Positions 35,416 to 47,710 of a DNA stretch of 64,000 nt are shown one piece after another (position 1 is the first letter of the stretch; each line of letters begins with the position of its first letter). The notes below the pieces were generated by a model. The model ran no database searches. It was not told the DNA's origin and saw only the letters and a list, made by a program, of their open reading frames with translations. The stretch is from Welwitschia mirabilis (lineage: Eukaryota > Gnetophyta > Gnetopsida > Welwitschiales), in assembly GCA_051453625.1 (NCBI GenBank), contig JBOZIK010000001.1, positions 153,618,074-153,682,073 of the forward strand. Direction: 5' to 3'. Made by a program: the position numbers and the translations under genes.

Positions 35416-36289
35416 GTTAGTATTTAAATAATTACTATTACTCATTAATAGATTTATTTAATATGAAAATAATTAAATGATAGGGAGGGAAACTCATGTC
35501 TCCTAATTATAAAATAAATAATATTAAATAAATATTATTACTACAATCAAGGCATGATACCAATATTTAACACTTATGAATAGAATATAAAGTTTCAAGA
35601 AAATTTGGTAACTAATGTATAAAATAAATTACCAGGTTCATGCTTTTAAAAAAATAATTCAAGAAAATATATTTTAAAATTACCATTTCATGCATTTTCA
35701 AGGTATCATACACAACCAAAGATTTGAGATTCTAAATAAAGTTCCTCAAGAAAGGCATGAAGAAAATGTACTAAAATTTTTATGTTTCATTGCAAAATTC
35801 TTCAAGGAAATTATTAATTATTCAATACAATACAAATCATAAAATTAGAATTCATAAAATGCAAATCATATGTATAATATAAGGGAGTTTATCTCTTATC
35901 ATAACCAAGGAACATTAAGTAGAAAAACATATTGCATTCTTATGAAACTCAGGCATATGACATCAAGTATTGAGACAATAAGAATTTCAATTATTTTGCA
36001 AGCTTATTTGTAAACATTGGATCAATGATTCTCCAAATCCGTATGCCCACATCAATACTTACTTTGGAATTTCCACCTGTCACATAAAAGTACGGGATGA
36101 GAACTCTGAAAATCTCATAGCTCCCACTATAGTCTAATAGCTCCCACTATAGTCTAAGAAAGAATAAGAAATTTGGTAAGGATTTTGAGAGTGTAGATAG
36201 GAATACGAATAAAGAATTCAAGAGGAATAAGATATATTACAAACATTGACCTTATGGTTATGAATGAGAATATTATATATAACAAAATA

Positions 36290-36560
36290 TCTTAATCACT
36301 TCACTGCCTCATTCAACGATCTGTGAAGCACATTATCTTATTTAATGATCTATCATTCTCATATAATATTTAACTTCATTACCTCATTTAATGATCTATG
36401 AAACCCACTGCCTTATTCGGTGATATGTGGTTCTCAGATATATATATATATATATATATATAGAGTCAAATATCATTAGCTTCATTGCCTTGTTTGATGA
36501 TTTGTGAAGCCCATTACCTCATTCGGTGATCTGTGAAGTCCACTTCCTTATTCATGATCT
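36290..36560. repeat. Degenerate tandem repeat with CTTCAC...GTGAAG units
   Basis: About seven units with consensus near CACTGCCTCATTCGGTGA followed by TCTGTGAAGCC, 30-50 bp apart (for example 36,301, 36,343, 36,375, 36,405, 36,481, 36,513, 36,541). Each unit carries an inverted CTTCA/TGAAG pair. Interrupted by an (AT)n run. Confidence 0.75.
36438..36462. repeat. (AT)n microsatellite
   Basis: Uninterrupted AT run of about 25 bases within the tandem repeat array. Confidence 0.95.
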
Positions 36561-37474
36561 GTGAAAATTCATAACCATAAGTTTCAAACACAACGATGTT
36601 AAGAAACTAAGATAAGTTTTGACCATAAGATATCATCTCAAATAATAGATCTCAATAGCATGATGACAAAGTGAATACGATAAGGATTAATCACGAACTA
36701 TCATCTCAGACTAAGAACAAATAACATCAAGACATCGAGCAAAAGGGTAAATGAAGATAAGACATGTATCAAAACAGAATTCATCTTTATTAAGAATTAC
36801 ATGATTTAACATTCAACTTATAGGAATATAAACATGATCATCTCAATACAGAATGCATAAGAAAGAACCAACAAGGAAGCATGAAAGTATAAAACCATAC
36901 TCGTATATGTTTGAGATGTTCAAAGACCTTCCAAGATTTTAGAGCTCTTAGATCTTCTAAGATTTAAGATTTGAAGGCAAGATTATTTTGAAAAAAATCA
37001 ACTAGACTTGAGGAAGGGATGACATTGTTTAGAGTGAGAGAACATGAGTAAAGTAACAAAACTCAAGAATACAAAAATATATAACATGAAGCAATGGTTA
37101 AGGTGGGTTGCATAATGTCTTATAAAGGCTTTCCTAGCCATTAGGTGCTTTAATAATATAAAAAATAATGGTTCACATTTAATCATAATAATAAGGGAAA
37201 ATAAATAACAAGCCTTCACAATTTACATTTAAATGCATAAATTTTAGGAAAGTGTAATAAAATGAAAGTAAATGAAATCATAACCACTATAAGAACATTC
37301 TTGAAAATTATAAATAATATTTTTAATCAAGAGAGAAGGAACTTAAGGAATAATTTAATATAAAAACATGATATTTAAGTTAGCTAGAAATTTCAAAATA
37401 ATTAAATCTTTTTAAAAATTTCATTAAATTAATCTTTGTAACTTTTTAAAATAAGTAAAAATGTGGATGTGATA

Positions 37475-38419
37475 ATGCTTCACATCAAAAGTAAATTGCA
37501 TTCTTAATGATACATCACAAAGACATGTGGAGTTACTAAGTAGAATGACAGTGAAGACATATAATGATGACAATGATTAGTAGTAGCATTAGCATCCAGG
37601 AGGCAAGTGTTGACCTTGTCATAGGAATCTCTACCAAATAGAATAAATGAAAAACTATTTTACCTAGTGCCATTTTATATAACTACTCATCTAATACTAT
37701 AAGCCAAAGGATTATAATCATCTCCACCCCATACCTTGCTTATAAAAGGGCCTTAAGCCCTTCATTTTAATATCTTTCATTTTGAAAAGGATAGAACGTT
37801 AAAGAATCAAATTGCAATGGATGTCTAAGCACCTCTTGGAGGAGTGAGCTTGCTTTAAGAAGCTTGAGGAGTCCTTCCTTTTTCCTTTTATCTTTACTAT
37901 AATGTGCCTATTGTTGATTTAATGATAAAGATTTATTTTCTTTTAATTATTAGTTTCAATTGATTTTGTACTACGAATATTTAACTAGCAATGTACTATC
38001 AAGTTTTACTTTGGTTAACCAAATGAATTTGATTAGTTAAATAATTCATGGTATTAGTAATTTCATAGATCTTGCACATAGTTATTCTATACTTTCCATC
38101 ATTATTATAAGTATGTGAGGGATCAATGATAATTAGATTCACAAATACTTAAAGGGTAAATGAGATTATATTAACATAACCCAAGTTTTTATTTACACTT
38201 GATAGTTTAAAGCTTATTGTATCATAGTATAGCATATGGTCAAGTGAAGATTTCTAAAAGAATAAATCAAGTAACACTTAGATCTTGCTTGCTTTCCACT
38301 TTCCAAATGAAGTTTCAACTTAAATTCATCAACTTCCTTTTCTTCTTCTGTTTTCTTTTCTTCTTTTTATTATAACTTACATTAAGCAAGAAAAGGTGTA
38401 ATTCTAAAAATGTACCCTA
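37475..38419 (+). repeat. Right LTR of the gag-pro element, second part
   Basis: Resumes the left LTR at its position 28,400 and runs to ACCCTA. Contains the second TATA box at 37,741. Shared text includes AAGCCAAAGG near 37,702 and CATAGGAATCTCTACCAAAT near 37,620. Confidence 0.8.
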
Positions 38420-39399
38420 GTTATCTCATAAGTGAATGGATCTCTTTACCCAAGTTTCTCTAATGTTATTAAAACTTTGAAGTCAAAATAGAGATGAAAA
38501 AATGGAAGGCATAAGAGCTTTTATATAAGTTTGGATGGTGAAGTAATTTAGCTAAAAAATGGACTTGATATAATTTCATTACATTTTTAGCTAGAAGATA
38601 GACTTGGCTAATTATACTACAATTTTAAGAAAAAGATAAAACTAATTATTCATCTATTAGTGGGATTCATCCTCTAGTGCTTTTGATTCTATTAGTAAGT
38701 TAAATATGATGGTGGGTGAAATCTGACTAATTTGTCCTTTGGTATTTTATCCTCTAGTTCTTTTTCTTCTATTGCTTTATGATCTAGTTATTTCTTCTCT
38801 AAATCTTTATTTTCTAGTAATTTATTAAATTCTTCATAATTCCTTAATTTTAATCTAAATTATTCTTAATTTTAATATTTTCCATTTGACATCCAGAAAT
38901 AGCCAAACTGATCATCATTCATATTATTAGTACCTAGAAACACACTTGAAACCACCATTAAATATGACCAAGTTTGTTGTCTAACATAGCTACCTACTAA
39001 GTATTTGTTAGTCCCTCACAAAGTAAGCAAGAAACCATAGAAGCTAGCCAACTTAAGTAGGAGATCAAAAATAACACTTTAACATAATTACATTATTAAA
39101 TAAAAAGTGTATTTCATTGATTTTTGAGCAAAAAGTTATTAAAAATAATTATCACTTAAGAATATGCATAAAATTTAAACATATGATTTTATTTTATAAC
39201 AAACATATTGCTACATAAAAACTCAATTTTAAATGATCCAATAAGTCACTTTTTATATGTTTCATATAAATAATGCCTTTACCAAAATCATACATGCATG
39301 AAGAGCTAAAAAACTAGTAAACTAAGAATAAAAGTACTTTAGCACAAGTGAAAGAGATATATAAATGTTACTATTATTAAAATGACAAGTTAATGTACA
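38420..39399. other. Nothing recognised
   Basis: AT-rich flank right of the gag-pro element. A TC-rich patch around 38,740-38,870 repeats CTAGTTATTT/CTAGTAATTT-like words. No gene. Confidence 0.45.
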
Positions 39400-40170
39400 A
39401 GAAGAAGTAAAAAGAAGGGACCTTATTAGGGTTTTATGTGAAATTACAAGTAAAAGAGATGGAGATTAATGGGTATACTTTTGAGGTTATATTGATACAT
39501 TTGAAGGAACAAGTTCATCCCCCATATAGTTTAGCTAAATCTTCATGGGTTCTTCATTATTCCTCTTCTATTCATTGACATCTTCATTGTTACTTTGTTG
39601 AGTGCTTTATTTACTTTCTTCATAATTATCTTTAACTATATCTTCCTCTTTTTCATTGAACTCATCATTTTTTTTTCAAGTATGATTATAATTCTCTAAG
39701 TTATTGGATTCATTAATAATCTCATGAAGAGAAATATACTTATCATCTTCATTATGTGTTGGAAAGTTTTTTGATTTTTCTTGATTTGACACTTCTTTTC
39801 CATCATATTCTAAAATTAAGTAAATATTGGAGATATGATCTAGTATTTCTATATCATCCTCATCACTCTTATCTATTTATTAAGGTAAATGATTATTATC
39901 CTCATCATCTTCTAATGGATAAGATAGTTTAAATTGATTTAAAATATACTTTTTTATTTTAATGTAAGAATTGCAGTAGGCTTAAGACTATTGCTGTCTT
40001 TCATTGACTTATGTGATAACTTCCACTAATCTCTCCACATTCTCATTGAGTTTTTTTACTTTGTATCATACTCTATATTTTGTAAACCTTAATTAATTAG
40101 ATATTAAGCATATTAATATTTTAATTAGATGACGGGTTCCTCTTCTTTAAAGGCCGTATCAAAATAAGAT
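39400..40170 (-). pseudogene. Family D repeat, acidic/coiled-coil frame, copy 1
   Basis: Similar to 48,760-49,620. On the minus strand, broken frames give an acidic Asp/Glu/Ser-rich stretch (SDEDDIEILDHI near 39,850) and an upstream heptad-like piece (NENVERLVEVIT near 40,040). No known domain. Both copies lie in retroelement sequence on the same strand, so this is probably part of a retroelement polyprotein or accessory ORF. The start is unknown. Confidence 0.45.
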
Positions 40171-40779
40171 GGTATTTTAAATTAGCATTGATTTGTAATT
40201 TTCATAGTTTATCATGAAAATGATAGTAATTATGTTATGAAGTTTTTTATGATAAAATATATTCAAATATTAAAACTAGATAATTCCATTATGTAAAGAA
40301 TAAAATCACATCATAAAAACTAATAAATTAAAAATTTCAAAAAAACATAATAATATATTTTACATCTTCTCTACTCATTTCAATTCTTGATAAATGTGAT
40401 AGGTATACTATATTATGAATAGAATTTTACTTCTTTGTATTGTATGATTGATAGATTTCATGAATTATGAAATAAATGGTTATGTAGATAAATTCATGAA
40501 TTTTTACCTATAACCAAGAATGATAAATAGATAGATTAATTCTACTATGATTTTTATTTTCTCCAATATGTAAGAACAATTTATTCATAACAAATTTATT
40601 ATTTTATTCATTAGAATTGAAGAGATTATCTAATTATGCCACATGACAATTTTGAGATTTATGCATTTATTATTTTTACGCATGTCTTATATTAATTAAA
40701 TATACTTATAAACCTATGAAGTATTAAAAAGAAATGAGTATGAAAAAATAACGTATGTAATTGTCCTTACTATTTAAAG
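40171..40779. other. Nothing recognised
   Basis: AT-rich; no domain, repeat or RNA gene seen. Confidence 0.45.
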
Positions 40780-41080
40780 TAAGAAAATTAGTCATCCTAG
40801 TCTAGTGCATGAGTTATAAATATGAGTCATAAATATGATGTCGTTTATTTGTCTGTATATAGAGACCCTTTCTTCTCTTGGAAAAGGAGGAGATTATTTC
40901 CATTTTTCATGCAAGTGCATTTCCTTATTTTCTTTATCTTTATTTTCATTCTCTTTCTTGTATATCTTGAATCTTAAAAGCTTAGAACTAAGGATTCTTA
41001 AGCTTGTATCTTCATCAATGTTCAACCATCAAGGACATACTACTCTTTTCAAGTAAGCTCTATACGCATGTTATCAATAT
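40780..41080 (+). promoter_or_regulatory. Possible LTR or promoter fragment
   Basis: TTATAAATATGAG near 40,813 and GTATATAGAGACCC near 40,855 are followed by a TC-rich transcribed-leader-like run and a CATCAATGTTCAACCATCA segment, a composition seen in plant LTR R/U5 regions. I found no second copy in the window, so this rests on composition only. The overlapping open frames at 40,835-41,240 show no domain. Confidence 0.25.
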
Positions 41081-42769
41081 GATCTCCGTAAAAGATTGTA
41101 GTAGAGTGATGATATATGAAATTAGACCATTATTTATAGTTATATTAAAATTTTATATTTTTTATTCCCTTTCATTATCTCTTACGAAAACATTTAGGAG
41201 ATATAAGAGGTATCTTATGCTTGGTGATGGATATTACTAATGAATGATTATGGCCAAGTGACCATGTAATTTACTATTTAAAAAATGAAAAAAACATTTG
41301 GGTATTCATTTTTATTTTGTATTAATATACATAATATTATATTTTTTATCTATTATATATTAGATCCATCTTACTAGAAGCAAAAATCTAATCCTTAAAA
41401 TATTTCATTTAGGCTAGTACTCCTCTATAATAATTCTAAGGTTCATGGAAAATGCTTTTATGAATTGATTTGATTTTTCTTTTTATCTAGATTTGTATTA
41501 CTAATATTTAGTTAAAATATACTTTAAATACTTATTTTAGCTAGGATATTTATTATTACACTAATTTAATTTATTGCATAACTAGTTATTATAGTAAAAG
41601 TTAATTTCTAAAGTAGAGGCATAGATTAAGAACATCATAGCTCATTAAATAATATGTATAAATTAGTGAAATATTTTTTGTAAGTTTAGAATTATGTTAT
41701 AATTAAGTTTAAAAATAGTAAATTTTCTAATGTGTTATAATTTTTAAGAAAATTATTTGTGGAAATAGGTTAGGAAACAAATGTAAAAAAATTAAGAAAT
41801 TAACATGCATTTTTGTAACTAACAATTAAACTATTTGAAAACTTTAAGTTGTAAAGAATTAAATAAGATTTCTAAAACATCTTGAATCATTTAAAGACTC
41901 AAAGCATTTTTTCATTCTACTATAATGCGATAGGATAGTAATTTTAGAAAATTTAATAGTTTTAACCTTTAAATCATGACCTTAAAAGTAATATTTTTAA
42001 ATTTCAAAATAGATTAAGAAAGTTCATAAGGATCCTATTATGAGTTTAGTTTGTGAAAACTTATTGTAATTTTTTTTTGCTTCATTACTAATTAATTATT
42101 AATTTTTGATTATCATATCTTCTCAAAGCTCAAAAATTTATAATTAATGTCTTATATTAACTTGCATTATATAGGTAATTTAAGTACATAAGATAAGTTG
42201 TTATTAGTAATCTTAAGTTACATTATTTTGAAATAATATTTTATTAGGAGATATATCTCTTTTACCTTTTTGTTTTATCGTACTTTGAATATGCATGCTT
42301 ATAAGGGTTTCCACCTTAATAGTTTAAGTAACATGAATAGTTTTTGATTTATGACTTATTTTATTGACTTATGATATAGTCATATAAGTATTAGATAAAG
42401 AATTGTATATTAATAATCTTGATTAAGAAATACTTCCTTTTGTTTATCTTTATTTCACATAACCATAGAAATTGTTATATAAGCATAGAAGAATTCTTCT
42501 AGGATTAACATAGCTCTAGGTATGAATTATTTTCTTTAAGTAAATTATTAGAATTATTTATTTTATTTGTATTTTGGCTACTACAATCTTTAATATAAAT
42601 ATGCTTTAGTGTGCTTATTTTCTCTTTTTTAGGATTTTTTATATAAAATAAACTCAATGATAGTTAGAATTATTATCAAGATAATCCTAATAATGATTAT
42701 CTCTATACTTGGATTTCATTACTAAGGTGGATTCCATTACATTTTTTTTATAATACTCTTTTGAAAGTG
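41081..42769. other. Nothing recognised
   Basis: Very AT-rich. Repeated short words such as TTAAGAAAAT and ATTAG but no definable repeat unit or gene. Confidence 0.45.
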
Positions 42770-43584
42770 NNNNNNNNNNNNNNNNNNNNNNNNNNNNNNN
42801 NNNNNNNNNNNNNNNNNNNNNNNNNNNNNNNNNNNNNNNNNNNNNNNNNNNNNNNNNNNNNNNNNNNNNNNNNNNNNNNNNNNNNNNNNNNNNNNNNNNN
42901 NNNNNNNNNNNNNNNNNNNNNNNNNNNNNNNNNNNNNNNNNNNNNNNNNNNNNNNNNNNNNNNNNNNNNNNNNNNNNNNNNNNNNNNNNNNNNNNNNNNN
43001 NNNNNNNNNNNNNNNNNNNNNNNNNNNNNNNNNNNNNNNNNNNNNNNNNNNNNNNNNNNNNNNNNNNNNNNNNNNNNNNNNNNNNNNNNNNNNNNNNNNN
43101 NNNNNNNNNNNNNNNNNNNNNNNNNNNNNNNNNNNNNNNNNNNNNNNNNNNNNNNNNNNNNNNNNNNNNNNNNNNNNNNNNNNNNNNNNNNNNNNNNNNN
43201 NNNNNNNNNNNNNNNNNNNNNNNNNNNNNNNNNNNNNNNNNNNNNNNNNNNNNNNNNNNNNNNNNNNNNNNNNNNNNNNNNNNNNNNNNNNNNNNNNNNN
43301 NNNNNNNNNNNNNNNNNNNNNNNNNNNNNNNNNNNNNNNNNNNNNNNNNNNNNNNNNNNNNNNNNNNNNNNNNNNNNNNNNNNNNNNNNNNNNNNNNNNN
43401 NNNNNNNNNNNNNNNNNNNNNNNNNNNNNNNNNNNNNNNNNNNNNNNNNNNNNNNNNNNNNNNNNNNNNNNNNNNNNNNNNNNNNNNNNNNNNNNNNNNN
43501 NNNNNNNNNNNNNNNNNNNNNNNNNNNNNNNNNNNNNNNNNNNNNNNNNNNNNNNNNNNNNNNNNNNNNNNNNNNNNNNNNNNN
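42770..43584. other. Assembly gap (815 N)
   Basis: The largest gap in the window. The long open frame that crosses it is entirely N and is not a gene. Confidence 0.99.
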
Positions 43585-44029
43585 TTTATATTATATTAGT
43601 TAAGTATTATCCTTAAAGTTACCCTTATATGTCTTATAACAAGTTTACATCTTCTTAACTATTTAGAAGATCTCTTTCTATGAGATGAAAAACCAAGAAG
43701 AAATAAAGGACACAAACTTATGATATCACTATTATTTATAAATCAAAAATAACTTAGAAATTAATTATAGATAAGTATATAATAATAATGTAATTTATTT
43801 TTCTTAAAATATAAAAATTATAATAAAGGAATGAATAAAATTCAATTTAGGTTTTACAATGTATACTAGTTAATAATATTAAAGAAAGAAGAAAGGGGGA
43901 AACAAGGAAAAAAATAGTGTACACTTAGGGTAAGAAAAGGTAGGGTATTACAAATTAACATTAGAGATTTAGGTTAACTTAAATAATAACTATATTAATC
44001 ACTTATAAATTTATAATAATATAAATCCA

Positions 44030-44470
44030 ATTGTATATTTAATAAACTTTCTTCATAAATAATTATGAGATTAGTTGTGATCATAATAACCTTAATTCCT
44101 ACTAGTCATAGAGTTTATTAAACCCCTAATAATCCTAAACCTTAAGTAAAATGAAATATATCCCTACTAATACTAGATTCTAAGATAATCCTCATTCCTA
44201 AATAACCATAAATTTAATCATATCTCCTAATAATCATAAATTTGATTATACTTATAATTTTTTTACTTCCTAGATAAATACCATATCACATCCATGTTAA
44301 TTCTAATAATTGTAAAGATTACATTAATAATAATTTTAGCACCTTAATAATCTTATAATTTGATTGTATTTGGAATAGTTTTAAATTATCCATAAGGTTA
44401 ACTATAGCTCTAATCCCTAGATGATCATTATGTTAATTATATTTATAATAATTTTAAATTCTTAAACAAA
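44030..44470. repeat. Degenerate AT-rich tandem repeat
   Basis: Words such as CCTAATAATC, ATAAATTTGATTAT and TTATAATAATTTTAAAT recur roughly every 50-70 bp (about 44,125, 44,227, 44,333, 44,440). Likely an eroded tandem array; unit borders unclear. Confidence 0.4.
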
Positions 44471-44639
44471 CTTGAAAGGATAATTAATTCCACTCATTAA
44501 ATACTTTATTAACTTATAGCTATAAATAATAATCTCTTAGGACAATCACAATTATCTTAAGAATTTAATACAATGACCTTATATGCTTTCTTAAAGAGCT
44601 TATCATTTTGTAAGAAATATAAATACATAAAATAATGCC

Positions 44640-44991
44640 TTATAATTAAATTCAACACAGGTATACATCATGATGCATTTTAATCCAGTTGATATCTTAA
44701 TTAGCTTATAAGTGTTATCATCTAAAAGCATCATCTAAATGATGGAGGGGACGACGACCTTTTCAATGCTCTTTCATGAAGTTAGATTATCTTTGTAAAA
44801 CATTAATTCTTGCTCAAAATGTAAAGTATTAGAATTAATCTAAAATACCTGCAAATGTGCTGGTATTAGTGTATTTCCATTATTTTGACATTAACTTTAA
44901 ATAATTATTATTTTCCATACAAACTTATCTAAATGTCCTATAAAACTACTTAAAATACCCTATCAAAAATATATAATTTAGCATCACAACA
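44640..44991 (-). repeat. Truncated 3' LTR of a second Athila/Tat-type family (copy M4)
   Basis: Matches the start side of the LTR at 49,730-50,829: CCTATCAAAAATATATAATTTAG here, CCTATCAAATATGCATAAGTTAG there, and TTGTAAAACATTAATT...AAAATGTAAAGTATT further left. Starts (minus strand) TGTTGTGATGC at 44,991 and is lost beyond about 44,640. Confidence 0.7.
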
Positions 44992-45004
44992 TAGCCCTTT
45001 ACTT
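44992..45004 (-). promoter_or_regulatory. Polypurine tract of copy M4
   Basis: Minus strand AAGTAAAGGGCTA immediately before the LTR start, matching AAGTAGGAGGCTA at 50,830-50,842. Confidence 0.7.
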
Positions 45005-46141
45005 AGCCTTATTAGTCCCTAATAAAATTGGTGAGCAACTATAATTAGGAGCCAAATTAACCAAGATAAACATTAACTAGGAATATGTACATCAATTTCA
45101 AAATTCTCAGTATGTAGGAGAAAATCTTAAAATTGAATAAACTGAAATGTTATCTTAGTAGATGTTGTGGCCATGTTAACATTCGTACGGTCGTTTAGAA
45201 GATAATGGAGATAAGAGGCTTTTCAAAACCATTTTGTAAAATTAATTACCTATAATAATGCTAGTCATAAAATAAGATTAAAAGAGTTACCAGTCCATTA
45301 TCCCTCCACTTAAAATATTTAAAATATTAAAAAAATATAAATTGGATGTCATAACAAAAATAATCATCATAAGATATGACCATATTAACTTAGATAAATG
45401 ATGTACATGTATAGTTTGAAAACATAATAACTTAAAAATTATATTCAATAAGCATTGAGTTTTAAAGCATAATTTACAAGGGAAAATATATCAAACATAG
45501 TCAATCATAACATTATTCCATTTCATCCATGGTATCATGAATTGCTTTTATTATTCATATAGGGAAAATAATCTACAAATATTCTGCTATTAAGTACATG
45601 TTTTGCTATACAATATCCACATGGCACATCATTCAAATAATACATAATTAAAACTAGATTAGTACATTATAAATATGTATTATAAAAATTTAAAAATAAC
45701 CCTTAAAAATTTGAATTTTTACTTAAAATATCTAGAAATATACATCCTACCCCCTCATAGGTAAATCAATACATCTTGTATTACATTTAGGTAAGATGAA
45801 AAAGATCAATTTATAAGTTTAAATATAAGTAAGCAAAACAAATGGGACAAGGAGTAGTATTTTATATATTAAAAGGAGTGTCAGATTTAATCTAAAAAAG
45901 ATGAAATATAGAAATGATGATTCTTCAAAAAAATATCCATGTGTTATCCAACTAGTCGTTTGAACGACAAGAAGAATGATAGGGGTTTTCAAAAGATTAA
46001 TAAAAATTAAAGTATGAATAGAATAAATTAAGCACAAATAATATCATGAAAGGTTTAAGAAAAGTAATAAAAAGTTATAAAGATGGAACATGAATAAGCA
46101 TTGTGATAAATAAGGCATGATAAAGGAGGTAAATGCACTAA

Positions 46142-46305
46142 GATAAGGAAGATTATGAAATATGCCATGAACTNNNNNNNNNNNNNNNNNNNNNNNNNNN
46201 NNNNNNNNNNNNNNNNNNNNNNNNNNNNNNNNNNNNNNNNNNNNNNNNNNNNNNNNNNNNNNNNNNNNNNNNNGATAAGGAAGATTATGAAATATGCCAT
46301 GAACT
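46142..46305. repeat. Exact 32-bp duplication flanking an N gap
   Basis: GATAAGGAAGATTATGAAAT...GAACT is identical at 46,142-46,173 and 46,274-46,305, on either side of 100 N (46,174-46,273). Exact identity in otherwise diverged DNA suggests that contig ends overlap and were not merged. Confidence 0.95.
46174..46273. other. Assembly gap (100 N)
   Basis: Placeholder gap, probably false: see the 32-bp duplication around it. Confidence 0.99.
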
Positions 46306-47135
46306 CATAATTATTAGATGTGTTGAAACTTAAAAAAGAAAATTAAGGAACTAAACTTGAAAAGAAACTAAAACAAATGGGAAAAATTATCATCATATAC
46401 TAAAGAAATATTATTTGATAAACAAGAATTAATTTCTATAAAGAAAAGCTTTACAAATAAAAATAAAAATCAATATGTAAACTACTAAATAATCAAGTCC
46501 TAAGCATTTGTAATAAAAAAGTATGGAATTAACTTTGAAATATTAAATCAAATAATAAGAAAAACAATATGAAAATGGACAACTTAGAAACATGAAGAAG
46601 ATTATATACCTACCCTAAATTCAAACCTAGCAAACCCCTATGGAAGAAATCATAGAATCACTTGAGTCATAATGCATAACATAATGAAAATCTTCATAAA
46701 GTATCACTCAAATAGGCAGGGATTATTACAATGCTAAGTAACAAGTGTTTGTAAATAATGAATGATAAGATCAAATGCTACTCAGAAATGGACTCACTCA
46801 TTCACACCTTAAAACACACCCAAATATTTAAAAGTAAAATTATCATGTAGGAATATTATAAGTTTAATAAGTCTAGGAAACAAGCAATGCCTCTAATAAT
46901 ACCAGGAATATCACTACTTAGGAAGCCTTAAAGTATTTTATTTTAGTCCATGATAAGGGAAGTGCAATCATAATCAAATAAATAGAAACCCATGAATCAT
47001 GGCCAACTTACCCCTCAGTGGCATTTCCATAGCTACCAACATTGCCAAAGATCCCTTTTAGAAAAATTTACCTTGTTAAAATAGGAAATCATGGTGATGA
47101 TGTATTTAGTTTATAAATAATATATCATGGTTATT

Positions 47136-47138
<3 letters not shown>

Positions 47139-47170
<32 letters not shown>
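47139..47170. repeat. (CT)16 microsatellite
   Basis: Perfect CT run, 32 bases. At the same place, relatives M2 (near 54,530) and M3 (near 58,375) have only short T-rich runs, so the expansion is specific to this copy. Confidence 0.95.
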
Positions 47171-47175
<5 letters not shown>

Positions 47176-47549
47176 ATATATAGATCTTCAAAATAAATCC
47201 CACATGACCATATACTCTAAAAGACTAAGGTAAAGCAATGAGATGAAAAACAAGGAAAGAATACCCCCAAATAACTAAAGACTTATAAATTAAGAGAAAA
47301 TACCAGGAAAAAAAAGAATATTTCTTTAAAATTAAGTTCATAGATATTTTAATGTATTAAGATTAGGTGAATCCAATCCTATCACTTTTGAAATGCCCAA
47401 AATAAAAATTACTAGTTATGGTAACTTTATAAAGTAAAACATAAGTCAAGTTAAAGATGTTCAAGTGATAGCATGACATCTACAAAAAGAATAGGCTAAA
47501 AAAGAATTTAGATAATGATAGGAGAAAATTTCAAAACAACTTCTTCTAT

Positions 47550-47710
47550 CATGTTCAAAGTCTTTTGCTAATTCATGGATTTGTAATCTTTATCCATTTC
47601 TTTGAATTTTCCAAGTTTTCAAATTGGAAATCTTAACTAAGCCATAAAAAATATACTTTCTTTAAAAGATATGGGCCTAACCATCTATTGTCTATTAAAA
47701 ATCAAGGGAA
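47550..47710 (-). pseudogene. Integrase C-terminal fragment (copy M4)
   Basis: Homologous to 54,890-55,060 and 58,735-58,915. The minus-strand reading covers the last ~50 residues of integrase, corresponding to KILDLETKEI and KVNG in M2. The sequence departs from the family at about 47,710, so the rest of pol is missing. Confidence 0.7.

Larger units (their letters stand above)
34550..37474 (+). mobile_element. Inserted solo LTR, TGTAACACCCC type, 2.9 kb
   Basis: Starts TATAACACCCC (TG changed to TA) and ends GGATGTGATA (CA changed to TA), the usual termini of many long Ty3/gypsy LTRs. The flanks are ATACT before and ATGCT after, a 5-bp target duplication with one mismatch. Removing it restores collinearity between the two LTRs of the host element, which proves the insertion. 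No PBS, PPT or second LTR copy is found inside, so I read it as a solo LTR rather than a full element. It holds a perfect hairpin, tRNA-like boxes and a tandem repeat. Confidence 0.85.
28092..38419 (+). mobile_element. Athila/Tat-type LTR element lacking RT and integrase, split by a solo LTR
   Basis: Two LTRs of about 1.27 kb are collinear: 28,092-29,362 on the left, and 34,218-34,549 plus 37,475-38,419 on the right, where a 2.9-kb LTR is inserted. The internal region (about 4.85 kb) carries gag, protease and the start of the protease-RT linker, then goes directly to the 3' non-coding region shared with E1/E2. RT, RNase H and integrase are absent. It is either an internal-deletion derivative or a non-autonomous member that depended on a relative such as the minus-strand copy at 17.2-27.3 kb. 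Confidence 0.85.
45005..47549 (-). mobile_element. 3' region of copy M4, lacking the accessory ORF
   Basis: The part at 46,560-47,540 is collinear with 53,960-54,860 and 57,815-58,690 (GAAAATGGA..., CCATG(A/G)TGAGG-like and CACATGA(C/T)... blocks). The part at 45,005-45,230 matches 50,843-51,070. The roughly 1.3-kb accessory ORF present between these blocks in the other copies is missing here. Confidence 0.65.

Noticed and set aside
36998-37219. Minus-strand hydrophobic open frame
   Set aside because: Lies inside the solo LTR; no domain and no homologue in the window.
40835-41240. Short plus-strand open frames as genes
   Set aside because: Ser/Phe/Leu-rich from TC-rich sequence, no domain, mutually overlapping; context looks like an LTR leader.
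42761-43603. 280-codon open frame
   Set aside because: It is almost entirely N translated as unknown residues; only a few real codons remain at the ends.
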